Positions 14,462 to 20,458 of a stretch of DNA of 20,458 nt are shown here, in pieces. This DNA is from JADGOV01 sp040002735. Its GTDB lineage: Bacteria > Actinomycetota > Actinomycetes > JADGOV01. Position numbers and translations under genes: made by a program. The notes beneath the pieces were generated by a model. The model was not told where the DNA came from and did no database searches. It worked only from the letters and a program-made list of their open reading frames with translations. Each line of letters starts with the position of its first letter. Positions within the stretch are counted from its first letter, which is position 1. The stretch covers positions 1 through 20,458 of the forward strand of contig JBDUDX010000101.1 of the NCBI GenBank assembly GCA_040002735.1, written 5' to 3'.

Positions 14462-15501
14462 GGGCCAGCCATACCCGGATCTCCATAGCGCGAGGGCGCC
14501 GGCGAGGCGCCGCCGACGGCTTGCACCAGCGTGACGTCCAGCCCCTCGGCCCGCATCCGGCGGTCGACGTAGAGCAGCGCGACGACCGCGGAGACGAACG
14601 GTTGGGTCAGGACGCTCGCCACCACGCCGACCACGGCGACGACCACGAGCGCGCCCAGGGGCAGCGAGCCGGGGTTGGCGGCGCGGACAACCGTCAGGCC
14701 ACCAAAGAGCGCGGCGGGAATGGCGAGTGCCGCGCCCAACGCAGCACCGATCAGCACAGCCAGTGTCCGGATGCCGAATAACCGCCACCAGTCCCCGGCG
14801 ACCAGTCGCCGTGAGCGCCGCAACGCCGCGCCGACCGGCAGGCGCTCCAGCATCAGAGCGGGCGGCGCCAGGCCCAGGGCTACCCAGAGGAAGATGCCCG
14901 GAACCAAGAGGAAGACCAGGCCGATCAACGGCAGCACACCGGCGGCGATCGCCACCCCGATCAGTCGGAGCAGCCGCGGCCGGGTGCGGAGCCACACCTC
15001 GCCGAACGTGGGCCGTCGACCGAGGACCGCCTCGGAGACGATGATCGATACCACCCCGGTGAGCACCCCGCCGGTGGCCGCCGAGATGACGATGGAAAGC
15101 CCGCGGCCGGGCAGTGCCCCGCCGCGGAGCGGGCTCGGTCCGCTGGCATCCAGGGCGGCGGCGAGGCTGCCGTCGAGGAGGCCGATGGCCACCGTGATGA
15201 GCTGCCCCAGCACCACGATGATCGCGGACCAGGCGAGGGTCACCTTGGCGTGCCGGCGCACCACGGTGAAGGCACCGTCGAGGATTTCGCCGAGAGCCAG
15301 CGGCCGCAACGGGATGGCGCCTGGTGCCGGCGACGGCTGCCATCCCGCCGGCGGTCCCCAGCCAGGCCCCGGCGGCGGGCTGCCCCAGCCCGCGGACGGA
15401 TCACCCGTACTCCCGCCGGGGGCCAGGGATCCGCCGGGCCCGGGCGGCGGCCAGGACGGCTGATCCGCGCCAGGGGTCGCCCAGCCAGGAGGGTCTGTCA
15501 C
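14458..15501 (-). CDS. Multi-spanning membrane protein with proline/glycine-rich N terminus, first gene of the MoxR operon
   Basis: A 347-residue protein. Residues 1-60 are a disordered Pro/Gly/Ser/Trp-rich cytoplasmic tail, followed by PLALGEILDGAFTVVRRH and about six hydrophobic helices between residues 85 and 320. The opening motif and layout resemble the broad family of actinobacterial membrane proteins annotated as glycerophosphodiester phosphodiesterase membrane-domain-like; no catalytic domain is visible. The start is GTG 15501-15499, with GGAAGGA about 12 bases upstream and no better in-frame alternative near the conserved region. It is divergent from mtrA, sharing a 156-base intergenic region, and is translationally coupled to DUF4129 downstream. 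The function is unknown; an envelope role is inferred from its neighbours. Confidence 0.85.
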   Translation of the reverse strand: MTDPPGWATPGADQPSWPPPGPGGSLAPGGSTGDPSAGWGSPPPGPGWGPPAGWQPSPAPGAIPLRPLALGEILDGAFTVVRRHAKVTLAWSAIIVVLGQLITVAIGLLDGSLAAALDASGPSPLRGGALPGRGLSIVISAATGGVLTGVVSIIVSEAVLGRRPTFGEVWLRTRPRLLRLIGVAIAAGVLPLIGLVFLLVPGIFLWVALGLAPPALMLERLPVGAALRRSRRLVAGDWWRLFGIRTLAVLIGAALGAALAIPAALFGGLTVVRAANPGSLPLGALVVVAVVGVVASVLTQPFVSAVVALLYVDRRMRAEGLDVTLVQAVGGASPAPSRYGDPGMAGP

Positions 15502-15550
15502 CGTCGTTAATCGTCCTTCCCGTACGCCGGCGCGGGCTGAGCCCGAAGAA

Positions 15551-15569
15551 GAGCGTCCCGCGAACGCTC
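15551..15569. promoter_or_regulatory. Inverted repeat in mtrA upstream region, possible operator
   Basis: GAGCGT (15551-15556) and ACGCTC (15564-15569) are perfect 6-base inverted halves with a 7-base spacer. They lie between the divergent starts of the MoxR operon and mtrA. The size suits a dimeric regulator site, but no known consensus is matched. Confidence 0.4.
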
Positions 15570-15593
15570 GTTCCGATCGTTGCACGGCACTCC

Positions 15594-15608
15594 ATTCCCG
15601 GCCGGAAT
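15594..15608. promoter_or_regulatory. Second inverted repeat upstream of mtrA, possible operator
   Basis: ATTCC (15594-15598) and GGAAT (15604-15608) form an inverted repeat with a 5-base centre, 49 bases before the mtrA ATG. No clear -10/-35 pair for mtrA could be placed around it, so its relation to the promoter is open. Confidence 0.4.
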
Positions 15609-15657
15609 TGATCCACAGGCCACACCCGGATGCCGAGTTCAGTGCGACGATGGCGCC

Positions 15658-16335
15658 ATGAAGGGACGGGTCCTCGTCGTCGATGACGACACCGCGCTGG
15701 CCGAGATGCTGGGCATCGTGCTCCGTGGCGAGGGGTTCGAGCCGTCGTTCGTCTTCGACGGCGACGCGGCACTGGCCGCCTTTCGGCAGGTCCGCCCGGA
15801 CCTGGTACTGCTGGACCTCATGCTGCCCGGCACGGACGGGATCGACATCGCCCGGGCCTTGCGCGCGGAGTCCGGGGTACCGATCGTCATGCTGACCGCC
15901 AAGAGTGACACCGTAGACGTCGTACTCGGTCTGGAGTCCGGTGCCGACGACTACATCGTCAAGCCCTTCAAGCCCAAGGAGCTCATCGCGCGGATCCGCG
16001 CCCGGCTGCGCCAGCCCGCTGAGTCGGTGTCGGAGGTGCTCAACATCGGCGACGTCAACATCGACGTCGCCGCTCATGCGGTGCGCCGGGGTGCCCTGAC
16101 GCTCAGCCTGACCCCGTTGGAGTTCGATCTCCTGGTCGCCCTGGCCCGCAAGCCACGGCTAGTGTTCACCCGGGAGATGCTGCTCGAGCAGGTGTGGGGT
16201 TATCGGCACCCGGCGGACACCCGGCTGGTGAACGTGCACGTCCAGCGGCTGCGGTCCAAGATCGAGCGGGACCCGGAGCATCCCGAGATCGTGCTCACGG
16301 TGCGGGGAGTGGGCTACAAGGCCGGTCCGCCCTAG
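15658..16335 (+). CDS. mtrA: Response regulator MtrA (OmpR/PhoB family)
   Basis: A 225-residue DNA-binding response regulator of the MtrAB system, which in actinobacteria controls cell-wall hydrolases, replication/division and, in streptomycetes, development. The receiver domain (1-115) has the acidic pair Asp9-Asp10, the phospho-acceptor Asp53 (LLDLMLPG), Thr80 and Lys102 (VKPFKPKEL). The winged-helix output domain (about 125-222) contains LSLTPLEFDLLVALARKP, VWGYRHPADTRLVNVHVQRLRSKIE and TVRGVGYKA. ATG 15658 gives the family-standard MKGRVLVVDDD start; an upstream extension to 15580 has no similarity. No clear ribosome site is visible. The sensor kinase gene mtrB follows after 47 bases. It is divergent from the MoxR operon. 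Confidence 0.97.
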   Translation: MKGRVLVVDDDTALAEMLGIVLRGEGFEPSFVFDGDAALAAFRQVRPDLVLLDLMLPGTDGIDIARALRAESGVPIVMLTAKSDTVDVVLGLESGADDYIVKPFKPKELIARIRARLRQPAESVSEVLNIGDVNIDVAAHAVRRGALTLSLTPLEFDLLVALARKPRLVFTREMLLEQVWGYRHPADTRLVNVHVQRLRSKIERDPEHPEIVLTVRGVGYKAGPP

Positions 16336-16382
16336 TGCCCCGGCCAGCAGCGTTCGCCCTGTTGCGCGACTAGTCGGCCCGG

Positions 16383-18053
16383 ATGCCCCCGCCGCCCCCG
16401 ACCGGCCCGCACCGCGATCATCTGCGGGTCCGGGCCAGCCTCGCCTTCACCGAAGCCAGGTTCGCGCTCCGCCGGGTCCTCGCCCGGACCGGAACCCGCT
16501 GGCGTCGTTCGCTGCAGCTTCGGATCGCGGTGAGTACCTTGCTGCTGTCGGCGATCGCGGTCGGCCTGCTCGGCGTGGTACTCGTCCAGCGGATCGTGAC
16601 CGGGCTGGTCGAAGCCAAGCGCCGGGTGGCGCTCAGCGAGGCCACCGCCGGGTTTGCCGCCGCCGCCCAACAGGCCGCGCAGAACACGGGTTCCCCGATC
16701 ATTGCGATCAACGCACTGGCTCGCGAGGTGGCCAACCGGGGCGGCTCGCCGGCCGAAGGCGTGAGCTTGGTGATTCTCGGTACCGGTGAGGACTCCACTG
16801 GCCGGGCGGTGCCCGACGATGTCCTCGACGCCAGCGTGCCGCCGGGCCTGCGCCGAGCGATGAACGGCCCGGCGGCGCCACCGGCGTACGCCTACACCAC
16901 GCTCCGCTACCGCGACGGCCGAGCCGAGCCGGCGCTGGCGATCGGGTCGCCACTGTTCTTTCCGAGCAGTACGCAGGTCTACCAGCTGTACTACCTGTTC
17001 CCGCTGACCCAGGAGCGGGCCACGATTGCCCTGGTCCGTGGCACGGTCGCGTTGACCAGCGGCCTACTCGTACTACTGCTCGGCGGCATCGCGGCCTTGG
17101 TTACCCGCCAGGTCGTGACGCCGGTGCGACTGGCGGCCGGCGCCGCCGAACGGCTGTCCGCCGGGCGACTCACCGAGCGGATGACCGTATCCGGCGAGGA
17201 CGACCTCACCCGGTTGGCGGTGTCCTTCAACCTGATGGCCGGCAACCTGCAACGCCAAATCGAGCAGCTGGAAGAGCTCTCCCGGCTGCAACGTCGCTTC
17301 GTCTCCGACGTGTCCCATGAACTGCGCACGCCGCTCACCACCGTCCGGATGGCCGCGGACGTGCTCTATGAAGCCCGGGCCGACTTTCCGCAGCAGATCG
17401 CCCGATCCGCGGAGTTGCTGCAGACCGAACTGAACCGGTTCGAGGCCCTGCTCGCCGATCTCCTGGAGATCAGCCGGTACGACGCCGGCGCAGCTCTGCT
17501 GGACCCGGAACCCGCCGATCTCGGATCACTGATCCGCCGCGCGACCGCCGCTGTCGAGCCGCTGGCTGTTCGACGCGGTACGGAGATCTCGATCCGACTT
17601 CCGGCCGTGCCGTGCGTCGCCGAGGTGGACTCGCGGCGAATCGACCGGGTCCTGCGCAACCTGCTGGTCAATGCGGTGGAGCATGGGGAAGGGGGGCCGG
17701 TGGAGGTCACCGTGGCCCAGGACGAGACGGCGGTGGCCATCGCCGTCCGGGATCATGGCGTCGGATTGCGGGCGTCGGAGATCCCCCGGGTGTTCGACCG
17801 GTTCTGGCGGGCGGATCCGGCTCGCGCCCGGACCACCGGTGGCACGGGGCTCGGACTGTCCATCGCGCTGGAGGACAGCCATCTGCACGGCGGATGGCTG
17901 CAGGCCTGGGGCCGTCCGGGTCAGGGCGCTGTCTTCCGGCTGACGCTGCCCAAGCGTGCCGGAGCCGAACTGACCGGCTCCCCGCTGCCGTTGGAGCCGA
18001 ACGGCGCCCGCCCCCCACGGCTCGCCCTACCCGCCGGCCGCCCCGATGCGTAG
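16383..18053 (+). CDS. mtrB: Sensor histidine kinase MtrB
   Basis: A 556-residue membrane histidine kinase that phosphorylates MtrA. A cytoplasmic N-terminal stretch precedes helix 1 (about 47-69), followed by an extracytoplasmic sensor domain (about 70-210) and helix 2 (about 213-238). The HAMP domain is RLAAGAAERLSAGRLTERM. The dimerisation/phospho-acceptor domain has His312 in SDVSHELRTPLTTVRM, and the ATPase domain has the N box around Asn430 (LRNLLVNAVEHG), DHGVGL and GGTGLGLSIA. The C-terminal 35 residues are Pro/Gly-rich. ATG 16383 is the most plausible start, although no ribosome site stands out. The 3' end overlaps lpqB by 8 bases, giving the standard mtrA-mtrB-lpqB operon. Confidence 0.97.
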   Translation: MPPPPPTGPHRDHLRVRASLAFTEARFALRRVLARTGTRWRRSLQLRIAVSTLLLSAIAVGLLGVVLVQRIVTGLVEAKRRVALSEATAGFAAAAQQAAQNTGSPIIAINALAREVANRGGSPAEGVSLVILGTGEDSTGRAVPDDVLDASVPPGLRRAMNGPAAPPAYAYTTLRYRDGRAEPALAIGSPLFFPSSTQVYQLYYLFPLTQERATIALVRGTVALTSGLLVLLLGGIAALVTRQVVTPVRLAAGAAERLSAGRLTERMTVSGEDDLTRLAVSFNLMAGNLQRQIEQLEELSRLQRRFVSDVSHELRTPLTTVRMAADVLYEARADFPQQIARSAELLQTELNRFEALLADLLEISRYDAGAALLDPEPADLGSLIRRATAAVEPLAVRRGTEISIRLPAVPCVAEVDSRRIDRVLRNLLVNAVEHGEGGPVEVTVAQDETAVAIAVRDHGVGLRASEIPRVFDRFWRADPARARTTGGTGLGLSIALEDSHLHGGWLQAWGRPGQGAVFRLTLPKRAGAELTGSPLPLEPNGARPPRLALPAGRPDA

Positions 18054-19806
18054 CGTGCGGTCGGTACGGCTGGCCTTCGCCATCCTGGCAATCGCGGTGC
18101 TGGCGGCGGGCTGCGTTCCCACCGGCGGCAAGGTGAGCCGGGTGCAGGCAGCCGCCGGCGAGGGTTCACTGACCGCTCTCGGGATTCGGGTGCTGGCCCA
18201 GCCGCCGACCAAGGGCGCGTCACCTGAGCGGCTCGCCCGACAGTTCCTCGCAGCCTGCGCCGACCCCGATGACAACTTCGGGGTCGCCCGCCGGTTCCTG
18301 GTTCCGGCGGAGGCGAAGACCTGGAATCCGAGCGGAACGGTTCGGATCTACGACGGCGATCCTGGCCAGCCGATCCCGTCCCGTACCGGCGATACGATTA
18401 CGATCACCACGCCGGCGATTGCAGCCACCATCGTGGCCGGCAATTACTCCCTGGTAAGCGGTGGGGCTAATGCCTCGCTGACCTTCAGAATTGCCCGGGT
18501 TGCCGGCGAATGGCGCTTCCGGAACATGCCCAACGGGCTCCTGCTGGCTGCGTCGCTGCTGTTCGCGTACAAGCCGGTCGACGTGTACTTCCTGCCTCCG
18601 CAGGGTCGTCACCTGGTGCCGGATCGGGTGTTTCTGCTGTCTCCCCGAGCGGATCTGGCCGGCGAGGCCGTACGGACCCTGCTGCGCGGGCCGTCGCCGG
18701 CGCTGAGCGGGGCGGTGCGCTCGGCCTACCCGCCCGGCACTCGGCTACGGAGTCCTCCCAGCCTCCGGGGCGGCGTGCTGTCGGTGGACGTGAACACCAA
18801 CGATCCACGGCCGGACCAGCCGGCGATGGCGGCCCAGTTGCTCTGGACCGTGAGCCAACTGCCGGAGGTCTCGCGCGTCCGCCTGCGGATCAACGGTGTC
18901 CAGTACGGCTCCGGGAACGGGACCCTGCTCCAGGCGAGTCCGGACGCGTTGGCATACGACCCGAACGTCCTGACGCCGACCGCACCGGCCTATTACGTCG
19001 TACCGGGTGCTGCCGCTCGCAACCAGCTGGTCGCGACGGACGGTCGGAAGTGGCCGCTGACCGGCGGTGGTGGTCCGCTCCGGCATCCGGTGATCGCGCC
19101 ATCCGGGGACCTGATGGCTGCGTTGTCCTGCCCGACGGCCGCCCAGTGCCGCTCGCTGTACTTCGGACCTCCGGGTCGGACCACAACCCGAGCCGATCTG
19201 CCGGTCACCGGCAGCCTGACACCTCCGGCCTGGGACCCCGCCGGAGATGGCGCGGCATGGACGGTCGACTCGGCCGCCGGACGGGCCCCGACAGTCTGGC
19301 GGGTACCGTTCCGCGGCCGGCCGCTTCGGGTGCCCGTGCCGTTGGGTCGCGGCGAGGTGCGGGTGCTGCGGCTGTCCCGGGACGGGGTGCACGTCGCGCT
19401 GATTGCGCTGCGCGGCCGTACGCCGACGGTGTCCGTCGGCGTTGTGCTGCGCAGCGGTGGCGCGCCGCGCATCGTCCGGTTGCGCCCGGTGGCTCCCGGG
19501 CTGACCGGAGCGGTCGACCTGGCCTGGACGGACGCTGGACACCTGGCGGTGCTGGCGAAGTCAGATGTCGCGGAGGCGAGTGTCACGCCGTACCGGATCC
19601 GGATCGACGGGTCCGAGGCGCCGCAACCGGTGTTGGGTACGGTCCCCGGCGGCATGCCGGTATCCCTTGCGGCCGCCCCCTCCCAGGCGCTGCTGGTCGC
19701 CACGGTTCGGGCGGGACGGCCGGGCGGCACCGGCGTGTCCGCCCTGCAGGGGCAGGTGTGGCGTCCCCTCGTGCAGCGCGGTAGTGACCCGGTGTATCCC
19801 GGGTGA
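18046..19806 (+). CDS. lpqB: Lipoprotein LpqB, MtrAB-associated
   Basis: A 586-residue extracytoplasmic lipoprotein. The signal peptide (about 1-22) ends in the lipobox LAAGC, with Cys23 as the lipidation site. An N-terminal NTF2-like part (about 60-165) is followed by a GerMN domain (about 175-290; VDVYFLPPQG, LLRGPSPAL, SAYPPGTRL) and a C-terminal beta-propeller-like region (about 330-570). In mycobacteria LpqB interacts with the extracellular domain of MtrB and modulates MtrA phosphorylation and cell-wall homeostasis. ATG 18046 lies inside the last codons of mtrB (8-base overlap), so translation is coupled. The length is typical. Confidence 0.96.
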   Translation: MRSVRSVRLAFAILAIAVLAAGCVPTGGKVSRVQAAAGEGSLTALGIRVLAQPPTKGASPERLARQFLAACADPDDNFGVARRFLVPAEAKTWNPSGTVRIYDGDPGQPIPSRTGDTITITTPAIAATIVAGNYSLVSGGANASLTFRIARVAGEWRFRNMPNGLLLAASLLFAYKPVDVYFLPPQGRHLVPDRVFLLSPRADLAGEAVRTLLRGPSPALSGAVRSAYPPGTRLRSPPSLRGGVLSVDVNTNDPRPDQPAMAAQLLWTVSQLPEVSRVRLRINGVQYGSGNGTLLQASPDALAYDPNVLTPTAPAYYVVPGAAARNQLVATDGRKWPLTGGGGPLRHPVIAPSGDLMAALSCPTAAQCRSLYFGPPGRTTTRADLPVTGSLTPPAWDPAGDGAAWTVDSAAGRAPTVWRVPFRGRPLRVPVPLGRGEVRVLRLSRDGVHVALIALRGRTPTVSVGVVLRSGGAPRIVRLRPVAPGLTGAVDLAWTDAGHLAVLAKSDVAEASVTPYRIRIDGSEAPQPVLGTVPGGMPVSLAAAPSQALLVATVRAGRPGGTGVSALQGQVWRPLVQRGSDPVYPG

Positions 19807-19824
19807 GTTGTCCACCGCCGGAGA

Positions 19825-19862
19825 CATTCGCGGCGTGCGCGGATGCACACCATTCGCGGCGT
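19825..19862. repeat. Direct repeat in the lpqB-comF gap
   Basis: CATTCGCGGCGT occurs at 19825-19836 and again at 19851-19862, a 26-base period in a 92-base intergenic space. The period is about 2.5 helical turns. No function is assigned. Confidence 0.75.
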
Positions 19863-19898
19863 TCCCCATGTCCGGCGCGGTGGGTGGAGGCTGAGCTG

Positions 19899-20458
19899 AT
19901 GGGTAGCCGCTGGTGCGCTGAACTGGCGGATCTCGTCTGGCCGGCGACCTGCCCCGGCTGTGGGGCAACCGGCGCAGCTGCCGCCCCGGCGTGCCGGACC
20001 TGCCTGCTCGCGTTCGCCGCCAAGCCGGAGCCGACGGATCCGTCGCCACGGCCGGCTTGGCTACCGGCGGTGTGGGCGGTGGCGGACTATGACAGCGCCC
20101 CCCGGGCGGTGCTATTGGCGTACAAGGAGCACGGCTCCCGCCGGCTGGCCCACCCACTGGGCGGCGCTCTGGCCGCGGGGTTGGCGGCGGCGTTCGCCGG
20201 TGGCGGCGGGCTGCTGGCGCAGGCCCGTTGCGTCGTGGTCCCGATGCCGTCCTCGGCAGCGGCCCGGCGGAATCGCGGCGAGGATCCGATGCTGCGCCTG
20301 ACCACGGTTGCGGTCCGCCGGTTGCGGGCGAACGGACTTCCGGTGACGCTCCTTCCGGCGTTGGAACAACTCCCCGGAGTGCTGGACCAGGCCAGCCTGT
20401 CGGCGAGCGACCGGATGCGCAATCTCACCGGGGCGCTGCGGATCCGGCCGCGGGCGTT
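19899..20458 (+). CDS. ComF family protein (phosphoribosyltransferase-like), 3' end outside window
   Basis: The first 186 codons of a ComF-family gene. The N-terminal zinc-ribbon is visible as CPGCGATG...CRTC (Cys18, Cys21, then a further CxxC pair). A phosphoribosyltransferase-like domain follows, with the family motif VVPMPSSAAARRNRGEDP (about 113-130) and VLDQASLSASDRMRNLTGAL near the window end. In naturally competent bacteria ComF is needed for DNA uptake; in actinobacteria its role is unproven. GGAGG at 19886-19890 sits 8 bases before ATG 19899, a good ribosome site. The position right after lpqB is the same as in mycobacteria (Rv3242c). The frame is open to the last base of the window. 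Confidence 0.93.
   Translation, partial: MGSRWCAELADLVWPATCPGCGATGAAAAPACRTCLLAFAAKPEPTDPSPRPAWLPAVWAVADYDSAPRAVLLAYKEHGSRRLAHPLGGALAAGLAAAFAGGGGLLAQARCVVVPMPSSAAARRNRGEDPMLRLTTVAVRRLRANGLPVTLLPALEQLPGVLDQASLSASDRMRNLTGALRIRPRA

Noticed and set aside
13435..14781. Plus-strand open frame of about 448 codons opposite DUF4350/DUF4129
   Set aside because: It is an Arg/Pro-rich shadow antisense to recognised genes.

Overview
The window is about 20.5 kb of very GC-rich DNA with dense coding, frequent GTG starts and many 4-base start/stop overlaps. Gene content points to a filamentous actinobacterium: the mtrA-mtrB-lpqB-comF core, an actinobacterial SpoIIM/RDD/DUF58/MoxR/DUF4350/DUF4129 set, and a SigE-family ECF sigma factor. 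A Micromonosporaceae-like origin is my best guess, but the sequence alone does not fix the genus. I see no tRNA, rRNA, CRISPR array or intact mobile element. No gene-free stretch exceeds 300 bases; the longest are 15502-15657 (156 bases) and 6422-6529 (108 bases), both divergent promoter regions.

Layout. (1) 1-1733: the 3' end of a bacterial-type adenosylhomocysteinase gene, followed 6 bases later by a second, archaeal/Thermotoga-type paralogue that has lost the catalytic lysine. (2) 1730-3539: a thiamine-binding MTH1187-family gene on the minus strand, whose stop shares a TTAA with the paralogue's stop; then a SigE-family sigma factor, a two-helix membrane protein, and a 50-residue basic protein on the minus strand. 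(3) 3628-5547: divergent RDD and SpoIIM-family membrane protein genes. (4) 5648-10229: a nitric oxide module. A three-cysteine SufR-like winged-helix regulator is divergent from a tightly overlapping operon of a quinol-type NO reductase (norB), an unrecognised membrane protein carrying a Cys4 ribbon like that of IS1182-type transposases, and a slipin/SPFH protein. (5) 10305-15501, minus strand: an operon of a multi-spanning membrane protein, DUF4129, DUF4350, MoxR ATPase and DUF58. (6) 15658 to the end: mtrA, mtrB, lpqB and the 5' part of comF.

How the genes fit together. MtrA/MtrB/LpqB form a conserved envelope and cell-cycle two-component system. In mycobacteria sahH lies close to mtrA-mtrB-lpqB; here about 15 kb separates them. 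The MoxR/DUF58/DUF4129/DUF4350 and SpoIIM/RDD genes look like one envelope-associated set, split by the NO module. In that module the promoter in front of norB is clear (TTTACA-N17-TATGCT with a strong ribosome site), and a probable Fe-S regulator sits directly opposite. I therefore read 5648-10229 as a self-contained NO sensing and detoxification unit in which the Cys4 membrane protein and the slipin are unexplained accessory parts. This is the most promising candidate for an undescribed system in the window.
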